A stretch of DNA of 64,000 bases, taken from assembly GCA_019671005.1 (NCBI GenBank), contig CM033745.1, positions 20,388,921 to 20,452,920 of the forward strand, in the 5' to 3' direction. The first letter of the stretch is position 1. Every line of letters starts with the position of its first letter. Both the position numbers and the translations under genes were made by a program. Shown piece after piece: positions 23,334 through 34,330 of the stretch. The notes under the pieces are model-generated. The model was given only the letters and a program-made list of their open reading frames with translations. It made no database searches and had not been told where the DNA came from. This DNA comes from Hibiscus mutabilis. Lineage: Eukaryota > Streptophyta > Magnoliopsida > Malvales > Malvaceae.

Positions 23334-23502
23334 TGTAACGACCCAGATTTCGGAGTCAATGATTAGACGTTGACCCAGGTTATGGACCTTAATGTTTTTT
23401 GGAGTAATTGGACCTTTTGGGCCAAGTTTGGGCCTTGTTGGATGAGTTTTAAGCCTTGTGGGTTTGTAAAGTGATCGTTCTATAAATGAGAGGAAGTTAT
23501 GG
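23334..23502 (+). repeat. 3' LTR of C, first 169 bases
   Basis: Nearly the same as 12530-12700 of the 5' LTR (TGTAACGACCCAGATTTCGG against TGTAATGACCTGGATTTTCG). It is cut at GAGGAAGTTATGG by insertion A, and LTR sequence resumes at 51774 with TAGGGGTTTTATGATG. Confidence 0.9.
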
Positions 23503-25889
23503 TGTAATATACCAAAATTAGCTTAGAAGTATGCTATTAATTCGATAGGTAATTTAATTGTTCAAATGTGACACTTGATTGATCAATTAAGTGTAATAAG
23601 ATTAAATTGAAGTACGGAAGAAATGGATAACCATTTTAGAAATGAGCTTAACCGAATTTTAAGAATTCTGTAGAGTTGCATGCTAAATAGTTATTAATCC
23701 AATGACTTGTACACATGTAAGACCTTGGTGTGGGCAATTGTGGAGGGGGGTTTTCAGCATCATCTCATCATCTCCTTCCTCCCAAAGCTGACCCACCTAT
23801 GTTTAGAGAGAGAGAAAGCTAGTTTGAGATTGAAAAGCTTCATGTTGAGTTTGTAACTTTGGGATAAATTAATAATCTTATTCGAATAGTTGGTGGTTGA
23901 GGGTAATAACCTTCATTTTCTTCATTAGAATTGAATGCTAATTTGAAAACGTAAGTAATGTATCCTTATGTACTTGAGTTGTTAGATTGTCGAGGAGATA
24001 AACTTGAGTTATGCATATTTTTTTAAGACTAAACGAATTGTGTATACTTGAATCTCTATTTTGTGATGTAAAATTCTTAGGGAATTTAGCTAGAAACTGT
24101 TTCAAAATCCCTTAAGAATTGATTGTAAATTTTCATGAAACATGCGTGTAGCTTGTTAGAATGTTTTTATCATCTCTTGTGAATTTTGAATACGTTTTCA
24201 TGGTGAAACTCTTGGCCCATTCGAATGATATACCTACTAAAATCGCCATGCTATGTGATTTTTGAAACATAGTTATGATGTTAAGCATGCTTGATAATGT
24301 AATTCATGGTTAATAATGTGGTCTGATTTTGGTCGATAGAAAGTAATAAAGCTGGCCATGAGTATGTCCGGTTGTGAAATGATTTAAGGGTTGTTTTTGG
24401 ATAAATTGAACTGCTTGTAAACAAGTTTTGGGGATTGTTTTTATAGCTTAATTAAGGGACTGTTTTGAGTAATTAAAACAAGGGATTGTTCTATAAATAT
24501 ATAGGGACTGCTTTAGCAATAATTGTGGATTGTTTTGTAAGCTTAACTTAGGGACTATTTTGCAATCAAAATGGGACAAATTTTGTATCAAATTGGACTA
24601 TTTTATAAACTTGATAAAGAGGGATATTTGTAAATGAAATAAAGACTATTCCGGGACTATTTTAGTATATGAAAATGTATGACTTTGATTGAAAGAATGT
24701 GATGTTATACATGAAGAAAAGTGTGAAGTACAATAAAGCTTATGTATATAGTTTTATATGACATTGTATAAATGGAATGAACTTTGATACATGTTGTATT
24801 GTTGTGTCTAGATCAAGAGGTAATTAAGGAAGCAAAATCTAAGGCCGATAAAGCTGTAGAAAAGCAAGCTGGAATAGTGATTCGAGATCAAACATAGATG
24901 GATTACTTGTGAGTGTAGTTTAGTCTCGGGATGGGGTTGCAACCTTCCTGAGCATTCTTAATTGTTCTAATTTATATTGCTTTATCATTAAGCTAAGCTA
25001 TGCATATATATAAGCTTGGATTTGAGGTAAGTGCCTAAATGCTAGGTATTCTATGGAATGCAATGCTTAAATTGGTTTTATGCTCATATTGAGACCTCAT
25101 GCTTGACAAGTGACCTTTTCTATTCAAATATTTGATTAAGATATATGTTAGAATTGAGAATCAAACATGAGTTGTATATGTGCTTGATATGATAAACAAT
25201 AAGCCATGACATTTGATATTCTGATTGTGAAGCTATGCACAATTCTGATTCTGATATGATATGATTAAATTAAAGTATTGGTTTCGAGTCAGTCATAGGT
25301 ATAGTTGGGATGTCATAGAATCTATAGAGCTCGTGTTTTGGTGTGGACTACGGTCCTTATGAGGCAAAAGTAGGAGAGATGTGTTTGGTCACTCGGCAAC
25401 AGTATGAGGGATTGACCGGTACCTTGAGTACCTTAATTTTTTGCGACAGTTGGTTGGATATTTGTGTACCTAGGCTACTTGATTACCAAGGTTATGAAAA
25501 CTCAAAATAACGTATTAACAAGTTAGTTAACAAACAATTTGGTTACGTATATGATAAGTAAGACTTGCCTACTTAATATTTGTACTTCTTGTTTAATAAA
25601 GGATGTTATGACCGAATGATATGGTAAAATTACTTGTTATCTAGTCAAGTATTAAAATCTTGTATGACCTGCTTGATCTTGATTCAAAAGGATAATTGTG
25701 CATAATATAGATTGTTCAATTTATGTTTTTAGTTACTTTAAGATACCGCACTAAGTGTATACTTACTTTATCCTTTCACTGCATTATAGGGTAAAGTTCT
25801 AACTTGGTTTTCCTTTGAGCTCAAACCAGATCACAAGCAATAAAAGTATGTTTTGTAGCCTTTGGTTTAAGAACTCCTAGTTAGGTGGT
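23503..25889 (+). mobile_element. Solo LTR A, left part (continues at 51012-51773)
   Basis: It starts TGTAATATACCAAAATTAGC, and its right part ends GGGTAAGGGTGTTACA at 51773. The flanks TATGG (23498-23502) and TAGGG (51774-51778) are a duplication with one change. Without element E it is about 3.15 kb, close to G (3.12 kb). It has no coding sequence and contains scattered GGGACTGTTTTG-like words at 24380-24680. It is homologous to B in inverted orientation and more distantly to H and J. Confidence 0.8.
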
Positions 25890-27459
25890 TGTTACCTCTC
25901 TAAAAGCAATATTTTTAATGCCAAGTTTACATTACTCTTGCTTGTTTTTAGGTACATTTAGTTGCATTAGGTTGTTAGAATCATGCATTTGCATAAGAAG
26001 TTTAATATTTTGTCTATTCCAATGTGAAGGGTTGTTTTGTAGCTATTTTGCAGGTTTGGCATAGGATTAGGCACAGGAAAGTAACACAGTTAGGATTGCC
26101 AAGGAGAATGCTAAGTGTTGTTAGCACAAAAGGACCAGATAGTGCCAAGCACTTGCCCGAAAAAATAGGACATGATCATCCTCCTAAAAGATCGCAAATG
26201 GATCAACCTCTGAGAAAATAGCGGATAAGGTGATGCCAAGTTGTGTTGGCAAAGACATGCCAAGGCAACGTCGGCATGATTACGTCAGCCCTAGCTTGAT
26301 AAGCTATCACACCGATCAGATAAGACTCTATCTCTCTTGGAGCATTTGAAATTCAAATGAAGAAGGTATCATATTCCCTTCCCTTGCACGCTTATATAAA
26401 CACCAATCGATCAAGCATTTAAGAGGAGAGGGCACAATCACACGAGAGGAGATCATGAAGGGCATGGAGTGATTGGAGTAAGGTGTTGGAGTACTCAACG
26501 AGTGACAGTAGGCTGCACCGAGGAAGGGTGGCTCAACCACTTGGCTGAGAGCCTGGATTTGAGGTATGCATCGAGAGACCCCTCTCGCCTATTCTCTTTG
26601 GTTCAAGTTTTATTTTTATTTTATAATGATGTATTTGAAAACGGTTATGGTTTTGTTGGTTAAATCCCTCACCATGAACTAGTTTCATAGTTGGTGGGGG
26701 ATGTTTGGTTTAATCATTGTTTCGTGCCTTAGTTTTCTTTAATGACAATTCTGTTTTGGAAAATGTTTTTCTATTAGACATATTTCAACTTTTCCTAAGT
26801 ACTCTACCAAGCGAAAGCTGGCATAGTTGGCCTATTGCTTCCCAATATCTTAACATACTTAGGGTGGCAACGATTAAGTTGTTGAATACTAGGGAGAGAA
26901 GCTTCAAGAAAGGTCATTCAAGTAGATGAACTTACTTCGGAAGTGATATCTACCCCCTAGGAGTATAGATTGGTTCTTAATCAACTTGGCTCATTTAAAA
27001 ACATTCACTATAGAGATATAGGAGTTTCTACATAATCGGTTTAGGGCAATGCCCATCGAGAGAGACATTGCTAATGTTGAATCTGCTCGGCAAACAATGC
27101 CAAGACAGTTTGCCAACAAAGGCTGGCATGAAAACATTAAGCCCAGGCATTCCCTGCCAACACTCATCATTCACTAAGAAGACCTTCCTTGCCAACATTT
27201 TGCTTCATTTTTATATATTTTCTTTTTAAGTATTCCCGAAACAAACTTTCAAAACAAACATATTTTCTTCCAAGGCAAGTAACAATCAAAAAATCAAATT
27301 CCAAGTCAATCTTTGTGGGATAAATACTCAGCTTAATTGTTGTATTACTTGCAAACCATGTATACTTATACGCAAAAGACTCTTAGCACTGTTTTACTAA
27401 TACATAAATTTTGCCCCTTTTGCCAGCATTCACTTTACACAACTTCTACAGAGTCTACA
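25890..27459 (+). repeat. 5' LTR of E (1570 bp)
   Basis: It begins TGTTACCTCTC, ends CAGAGTCTACA and pairs with 49427-51011. TATATAAA at 26393-26400 is a likely promoter TATA box (same place in the other LTR, 49990). It lacks about 45 bases found in the 3' LTR near 49690-49735, and has extra sequence near 27365-27410. It contains many TGCCAA/TTGGCA words. Short frames inside (26024, 26469, 26717) occur in both LTRs and are not genes. Confidence 0.9.
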
Positions 27460-27465
27460 AGTTTT

Positions 27466-27486
27466 TGGAGCCGTTGCTGGGGATTG
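27466..27486 (+). other. Primer-binding site of E (tRNA-Asp type)
   Basis: TGGAGCCGTTGCTGGGGATT starts a few bases after the LTR. It fits the tRNA-Asp-complementary site TGGCGCCGTTGCCGGGGA used by Athila elements, with about two changes. Confidence 0.85.
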
Positions 27487-27559
27487 CAACGGATTTTATT
27501 GTTTTAAATTTTTACTTGCTTTCTTTTAGTTTTCACTTTGTTTTTGTTTTCATCGGTGT

Positions 27560-28690
27560 ATGACCAGAAAGCACCCTGTGGTGGACGATTGGCCATACGA
27601 TCTGGAAATTGAGAGAACCTTGTGGAGGTTAAAGAAAAGATACCGAGAAATGAATCACAGTAATCAAAGGAATGGTGCGGTGAACGATGATGGAGATCCA
27701 CCAAATAATAATGCACCACCATCTCTTAATGTCCTAATTGTCAATATGGAGGAAGAGAAGCCAGTTCGAGAACATTCAGCACCTGACATTGCAAATCTAA
27801 TGCTAGGAATTGTTGTCACAAATGTAAATGAACCAAATTTTGAACTTAAGCTGGTAATGATTCAAACTCTTTTGAATATAGGCCAATTTGATGGAGCACT
27901 TACTGGAGATCCGATGCAACATCTAAAGCAGTTCATGGAGATTTTCCAATTATTTCAACAAATTGGAGTATCTAGAGACACGGTAAAGTTAAGGTTATTC
28001 CCCTTTTCATTGCGAGATAGAGCCAAGGCTTGGTTCAATTCCTTACCAACTGGCTCAATCACCTCATGGTGAGACCTATGCCAGAAGTTTCTAACATGTT
28101 TTCAACAACCAACACTCATTGCCAAGCTGCATGGTGAGATCATTACATTTTGGCGGGCTGAGGATGAGACCCTACATGATGCTTGGGAAAAACTTAAGGA
28201 TTTATTGAGAAGGTGTCCTATACATGGATTCCTGAATTGGACCCAAATACAAACCTTCTACAATGGATTGAATGCACAAACAAAGACTGTTGTTGATGCT
28301 TCAGCAGCCGGTTCATTACTTGACAAAAATTACACAGAGGTTGTTGGCATTCTTGAGAGGATTTCAATTAATGACTTTGAATATCATGTTGCCAGGCTTG
28401 GGACCGATCCAAAGTCAGTGGAAAATTGAAGGTTGATGAGCTAACGTCCATCCATGCCGAGATTTCCAACCTCACCAGCATGGTGAGAAATTTGCAAAAG
28501 AACAAAGAGTCCTAAGAAGTTAAAGCATTAGAGCCATTTTGTACCATCTACGGAGAAAACCACCATGTGGATGAATGCCCTACTAACCCTGAGTCGATAA
28601 ATTTCATTGGCAATTCTGGTTGTTATTATAATACTAAATCCAATACTTACAATGTAAGTTGGAGACAACACCCTAACTTAGCTTGAGGAA
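27560..28690 (+). pseudogene. Athila gag of E (capsid and zinc knuckle), broken
   Basis: The frame opens at 27560 (MTRKHPVVDDWPYDLEIERT) and runs 170 codons through LRLFPFSLRDRAKAWFNSLP to a TGA at about 28070. It continues in frame with RRCPIHGFLNWTQIQTFYNG (28205 on) to a TGA at about 28427. The following stretch carries a zinc knuckle CTIYGENHHVDEC (28539-28580), in which the second cysteine is tyrosine. The domain order matches Athila gag, which forms the retroelement particle. Two nonsense changes and the lost cysteine show it is non-functional. Confidence 0.9.
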
Positions 28691-28922
28691 ATCAAGGGGG
28701 CAACCAATTTAACACCCAGTGCCAGACTGCCCAAAGGCAGAATAACAATGCCATGCTAGCATTCAATTAGAATTCCATGCCATAGAATGCCCAGAACAAT
28801 TTCCAGCAAGGGCAAAGACTTAATCAGGAAGGTACTCTAGCAGAATACATAGAGAGGAATAATGCCACAGTCTAGAGCTTGGGTAGATTGCTAATGCACT
28901 CAACAATCGACCTCAAGGAGCT

Positions 28923-29471
28923 TTGCCAAGTGACACTAAAGATGCTCGGCACAAAGACAATGAGCAATGCAAGGCCATAACCCTTCGAAGTCGTAAGCAG
29001 CGCGAGGCAGAGATGGATGCCAAGCAGCCAGTTAATTGCCAAAGTGAAAAGCCAGTGCCGATAGACAAGCCTAGAGAAGTAGAGAAGAAGGAAATTAAAA
29101 TAGATAATGCTAGTGCTAAGGCCAGTACCAGTGCCAGAACCGATGCCAACAATAATGCCACACATGATGCCAACATTGATGACAAACAAACTGAGGCCAA
29201 ACAACATATTGATGCCAAACTAGATGCCAGCACTGCCTCGACAAAGCTGGTAGTGCCAGCATATGTTTATCCACCACCACCATTTCCAGCAAGACTTCAA
29301 AAGCATAAACAGGACCAACAATTTAAGCGCTTCTTGGAAGTTCTTAAGCAATTGCAAATTAACATTCCATTGGTAGAAGCCCTTGAGCAAATGCCCAACT
29401 ATGTAAAATTCATGAAGGACATTCTGTCCAAAAAGAGAAAGTTGAGATATTTTGAAACTGTTTCTCACTGA
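28923..29471 (+). pseudogene. Gag-protease linker of E
   Basis: A 182-codon open stretch. Near its start it has AITLRSRK, then a low-complexity Asp/Ala/Lys/Asn-rich segment (about residues 50-105, with repeated DANN and DAK units written mostly with GCC codons). It ends with PPPPFPARLQKHKQDQQFKR and INIPLVEALEQMPNYVKFMK, a linker highly typical of Athila polyproteins just before protease. It ends at a TGA after FETVSH, where intact relatives read on. Opposite-strand frames across this segment are by-products. Confidence 0.85.
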
Positions 29472-30069
29472 GGGATGCAGTGCCATAATCCTAAATTGAT
29501 TGCCACCAAAGCTGAAAGATTCAAGAAGTTTCATTATTCCATGTACAATTGGAAACAAATTTATGGGCAAGGCATTGTGTGACTTAGGAGCCAACATCAA
29601 TTTGATGCCATTCTCAGTTTTTATGAAGCTTGGCATTAAAGCAAGACCTACTATCGTGACACTCCAGCTGGCAGACCGATCCTATACGCATCCCAAGGGT
29701 AAGATTGAGGATGTGTTGGTGAATGTAGACAAATTTATCTTTCCAACTGATTTTATCATTTTGGATTATATTATTTTAGGTAGGCCATTCCTTGCCATGG
29801 TTAGGGCTCTTATTGATGTTCATAAAGGGGAACTAACGATGCGTATAAATGATCAGCATGTTACCTTTAATGTGTTTCAAGATTTGAAGTGTGCAGATGA
29901 ACCTGAAGAATATCATGATGAGGAGATGATGGAGTCCATTTATATTGTGGACATGGCACAATTATGCCAGGATACAGAATTTGATGCCAGCATGTTCGAT
30001 GGCATAGCTGAACTATTTGAGGATTCTGAGGAATCAGCCTTGGAGGCTGAAGATGTAAGATATTTTTAG
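29472..30069 (+). pseudogene. Aspartic protease of E
   Basis: From PPKLKDSRSFIIPCTIGNKF the frame leads to the catalytic loop ALCDLGANINLMP (D-L-G-A), then VTLQLADRSYTHPKGKIEDV and ILGRPFLAMVRALIDVHKG. A short in-frame loss lies before the ILGRPF motif, where related elements have an acidic loop. It would cleave the polyprotein as a dimer. The frame ends at a TAG at about 30069, with RT further on. Confidence 0.85.
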
Positions 30070-30078
30070 CCACTATAG

Positions 30079-31106
30079 TTGGCTGGCAGAGAGATAAAAG
30101 AACCTAAACCAACAACTGAGGAACCACCTAAGTTGGAGCTTAAACCACTGCCAAATCACTTGAAGTATGCTTATTTAGGTAAACACTCAACCCTGCCAGT
30201 GATCATTTCCACTGATCTCACTAATGATCAGGAGGAAAGATTGCTGGAAATATTAAGAAATTATAAGCAAGCGTTGGGTTAGACCAAACCTTGGCAGATA
30301 TCCGAGGTATTAGCCCAACCATTTGCATGCACAAAATCATTTTGGAGGAGTACCATGGCAGGACCATTGAAGGCCAACGAAGGCTAAACCCAAGCATGAA
30401 AGAGGTAGTTAAGAAAGAGATCATAAAATAGCTTGCTACCGAGATCATTTATCCCATTTCTGATAGCTCATGGGTTAGCTCGGTGCAATGCGTGCCAAAG
30501 AAAAGTGGCATGACTATGGTACAAAACAGTGAAGCTGAATTGATTCCCTCCAGGACCATCAACGGATGAAGAGTGTGCATGGATTATAGAAGGTTGAATA
30601 AAGCTACAAGGAATGACCACTTCCCATTGCCTTTCATCGACTAGATGTTAGACAGATTGGCAGGTAAAGCTTTCTATTGTTTCTTAGATGGTTATTCGGG
30701 TTATAATCAGATTGCCATTGCCCTTGATGATTAAGAGAAGACCATATTCACGTGCCCTTATGGAACGTTTGCTTCTAGAATGATGCCATTCGGTCTTTGT
30801 AATGCGCCCGCGACATTTCAATGTTGCATGATGTCCATTTTCTCTGATATGATCGAGCACAACGTGGAAGTATTTATGGATGGTTTCTCAGTGTTTGGTA
30901 TAACATTTGAGGAATGCATTCATAGTTTGGAGCAAGTCTTAAAAAGATACATTGAAACAAACCTAGTGTTGAATTGGGAGAAATGCCACTTCATGGTGAA
31001 GGAGGGCATTGTACTCGGCCATAAGGTGACTAACAGAGGACTAGAAGTGGATCAAGCCAAAGTGGAGGTAATCAAGAAATTGCGACCGCCGACAACGGTT
31101 AAAGGT
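30079..31106 (+). pseudogene. Reverse transcriptase of E, N-terminal part, FMDG active site
   Basis: After KPLPNHLKYAYLGKHSTLPV a frameshift and several stops follow. RT motifs are still legible: VCMDYRRLNKATRNDHFPLP, CFLDGYSGYNQIAIALDD, MMPFGLCNAPATFQ. The catalytic motif reads EVFMDGFSVFG (FMDG at 30873-30884), so the second aspartate of the expected FMDD is glycine. The sequence ends at LRPPTTVKG, where element D is inserted between copies of AAGGT; it resumes at 45219. Confidence 0.9.
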
Positions 31107-31625
31107 TGTAGCGAAGTCCCTCTTTCGCTAAAAAAGTAGGTACATTAATAACATTAATATTAGTTATTAGTTATGTTTAATATGTTTTTGGATTTCATCT
31201 TATATTAGCCCAATAATAATAACATTAATATTAGTTATAACAATAATTAATAATAATAATACACATACGATAATACATACGTATGTACCTATGCAAACAT
31301 TAATTAATATAACATACTAGCATACATACATATATAATCATACACATAATTAACATAACATCTACACACATTATCCATAAAAACAAATACGCTCGTACTA
31401 AATATAGATACATGCGTGACACACATACACCGTATTAGTTATTAATACGTATACATACATAGTTTATAATATACATGCACACACTACACACTTTACATAT
31501 ATTAATAACACTCATGCACATAATAAACATATAGCATAATATAATACAATGTATACATGCAACGCTAATATACTAATAATTAAACTAATATATATTTATA
31601 GACTGTATAAAAATGAGTGATTTCA
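31107..31625 (-). repeat. 3' LTR of D, internally deleted (519 bp)
   Basis: The first 35 bases match 42174-42208, and the last roughly 460 match 44763-45213. About 2.5 kb between them is missing and replaced by some 30 bases of TTAATA-rich filler (31142-31175). On the minus strand it starts TGAAATCACTC instead of TGTAATCACTC. AT-rich, with many ACATAC and TAATA words. Confidence 0.9.
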
Positions 31626-32655
31626 TTGCCCTCTTTTTGCTTGTTCTCGTGGAATGGGAACAAAGCAAAGATTCATAAGCACTCATTTTTATCCGACTTC
31701 CCTTTGTAGCTTTTGAAACACGTGTTTTTCTCGAACTCTCCGCTCTTTCTCGGCTGAATCTTCGGCTCGTAAGTCCTTCCTATATATAACTTCTTCCCCC
31801 TCCGATCTTGGAGCTACAGGCTCTTCCTATATAGAATCCTTCGCTCTGAAGCCTCAAGTTATGAGTCCCTCCTATGTAGAACTCTTCGCCTTCAACGCTG
31901 GTTATCTTGTTCTCGGGTTTTCACTTTAGAAAGTTTTTTTTTAGAGATGCCCTTCTGGGTTTTCACCCGGGAGATCTCTCTTGTTATCTTGCATGCTTTC
32001 CTTGAATAAGTAGGACGTACGCCATTGGTCATCCTATCCGGTTGTTTGAAGCTTTCTGCCTTCCCTATCAACAGTCGTTATGTAGGGAGCTAGAGGGCGA
32101 AGTTAACATCATTTTCTTTAATCACCTGCATTTTTAAGGTTAGATCACAGTAATGCTCAGAAATCTCTTGTTTTACCATAAGCCTATGTTAGCTTATTTG
32201 CCTGAAATTAACAAGAAGGCAAGGAATGGATGCTCAAAAACACGATTTTATTACGATTAAGGGCTTGGGATATCTTAAAAGAGGTATGACACACATGAGA
32301 AAGAAGAAAAATTAAGTATAAAATACAAGATCCCTCATTATCTTCTGTATGAATGATACATGATCCTCGTCAACCGGCGAGAATTTTTTGCCTAAAGCTC
32401 CTCTTCACGGTGTTCATGGGGATACCCTTCTTCTGGATATCCAACTTTTCAATTTACCCGAGCCGCCCTTTACGGGTTTTCAACTCGGTCCTCCTCATGC
32501 TTCAAGATGCCCTATTTCGGGTTTTCGCCTCGAGCTCTCCATTTTTGTTCTTTTTTTTTATTTTATTTCTTTTTTTTCTTCTTCTTTTTTTTTTTTTTTT
32601 TTCAAAGATAGTATTTCTTAACAAAGATCAGAATTTATAGGGTTTTTCAGCTCGC
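31626..32655 (-). repeat. Repeat-rich 3' untranslated region of D
   Basis: Between the integrase end and the LTR lies about 1 kb of degenerate tandem units. On the plus strand CTTCCTATATA(T/G)AA-CTTC words recur near 31770, 31825 and 31875, and GGGTTTTCRCYY words near 31915, 31955, 32475 and 32518. A T-rich stretch lies at 32540-32610. The probable purine tract, minus-strand AAAAAGAGGGCAA, lies next to the LTR (31626-31640). No coding content; T-rich plus-strand frames here are artefacts. Confidence 0.7.
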
Positions 32656-32659
32656 CTCC

Positions 32660-33704
32660 ATCCATTTCATAGGATTAGGGCTCCTCCCGAGAAGGCCTTT
32701 TTACCACGCACGACCCTTCCCAAATGGGCATCCACTTTCCTCGAGAATCTTTCTGAATCGGGAAGATTTTCTTGAGCACCAGATCCCCTTTTTTGAATTC
32801 TCTTGGGCGCACCTTTTTGTTGTATGCCTGCATCATCCGCTTTTGGTACATCTGACCATGACAAATGGCCTTTAGTCTCTTTTCATCAATGAGATTTAGT
32901 TGGTCGAGTCCGCCTGCTGCACTATTCGGCTTCTTCCAATTTTACTTCATTTAAGACCCGGAGAGACGGGATCTCTACCTCGATGGGGAGTACTGCTTCG
33001 GTACCATACACCAAGGAGTAGGGTGTTGCCCCCGTTGATGTGCGAATGGACGTCCTATAGGCGAAAAGGGCAAACGGCAACTTCTCATGCCAATCCCTGT
33101 AGGTATCCGTCGTCTTTGCTATGATCTTCTTTATGTTCTTATTTGCTGCTTCCACGGCTCCATTCATTTTAGGATGATAGACTGTGGAATTATGGTGTGT
33201 TATCTTGAATTGAGTGCACACGTCCGTCATCATTTTGTTATTCAGATTGGAAGCGTTGTCGGTGATGACCCTTTCTGGCAATCCGTATCGACAAATAATC
33301 TCCTTCTTTAAGAACTTACATACTGTAGTCCTTGTGATGTTGGCGTAAGACGCTGCCTCTACCCATTTAGTGAAATAGTCTATGGCGACCAAAATGAAAC
33401 GGTGTCCATTGGAAGCTTTCGGATGAATCTGCCCGATGACGTCCATGCCCCACGTCGCAAAAGGCCACGGAGAATTCATGATCTGTAAAGGCGATGAGGG
33501 TGCGTGAATCTTGTCAGCGTAAATTTGGCATTTGTGGCATTTCCTAGCGTAATCGATGCAATCTCCCTCGATGGTCAACCAGAAATAACCATATCTCATA
33601 ATTTTTCGGGCTATAGACAGCCCGTTGGCGTGCGTTCCACAGAGCCCGTCATGTACTTCGGCTAAAATCTCCTTCGCCTTCCGGGCATCCACACATCTCA
33701 ACAA
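32660..33704 (-). CDS. Integrase domain of D pol (core still open)
   Basis: A 260-codon open stretch (33704-32922). It contains the N-terminal zinc module (HDGLCGTHANG, then CHKCQIYADK) and the catalytic core: aspartate in TWGMDVIG, aspartate in VITDNASNLN, glutamate in KMNGAVEAANKNIKKI. It ends LRVLNEVKLEEAE at a stop. A further C-terminal stretch with RKVDAHLGRVVRGKKAFSGG (32864-32667) is open in another frame. Integrase inserts retroelement DNA into chromosomes. The DDE residues are all present, although the rest of pol is ruined. It is part of a polyprotein, so no own start codon is expected. Confidence 0.85.
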
Positions 33705-33707
33705 TGT

Positions 33708-34330
33708 CTAATCATGACTTCTCCTATATAGGATCTCCCCATCTAGGACATATCTTGTTGCCATTTTTCTGAGTGTCTTTCTGTCATTGTCATTTGCCCC
33801 TTCTGGATACTTTCGAAGCTTGACATATTGCAAGATGTCATAGTACCATGGGTTTCCATCAATCTCTTCCTGTACATTACAACAATGAGCAGGCCTTTCA
33901 AACGTCCGCATCTCAATGGGCTTCATTTCTGCCCCGGTGTTTGTTTTAAACATAGATGCAAAGGTTGCCAAGGCGCCGCCATCTAATTTTTTCTCGGGCA
34001 GGTAGTAATTGAAGCTGACCTTTTCGAACTCTTTGGTGAGCTCTTGAATCAATTCATAATATTTGACCAACTTCGGTCCCCGGTTTCCCATTCCCGCGCA
34101 ATTGGTAAATTACTAAGGATGAATCTCCAAATACTCAAGTTCCTTAACCTTTCTCTTAATAGCCGAGTTCAGTCCCATAACGCAAGCTTCGTATTCAGCT
34201 ATATTGTTAGTGCGTAAGAATTCCAATCTGCTGGTGAAAGGATAATAGACGCCCTCGTGAGAAATTAGCACCGCTCCTATCCCATGTCCGAGGGCGTTAG
34301 AGGCTCCATCAAGTAAAGCTTCCATGATTT
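33708..34330 (-). pseudogene. Second, archaeal-type RNase H of D, with linker to integrase
   Basis: On the minus strand from 34325 the sequence reads LLDGASNALGHGIGAVLIS and NNIAEYEACVMGL, giving the first catalytic Asp and the Glu of an archaeal-type RNase H. It stops after YLEIHP; the expected next acidic motif is visible in a shifted frame. From 34091 an open stretch of 127 codons follows (SFNYYLPEKKL, LRKMATRYVLDGEILYRRS), the linker leading into integrase. An extra RNase H of this type after the normal one is a Tat-clade trait. Confidence 0.85.

Noticed and set aside
28872..29233. Two overlapping minus-strand open frames of 106-111 codons, Leu/Ser/Ala-rich and membrane-like
   Set aside because: They are the reverse of the gag-protease linker of E, whose plus-strand frame carries clear Athila wording; the composition follows from its GCC-rich repeats.
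32353..32640. Phe/Leu-rich plus-strand frames near the 3' end of D
   Set aside because: Antisense to D in its repeat region and ending in a T-run.
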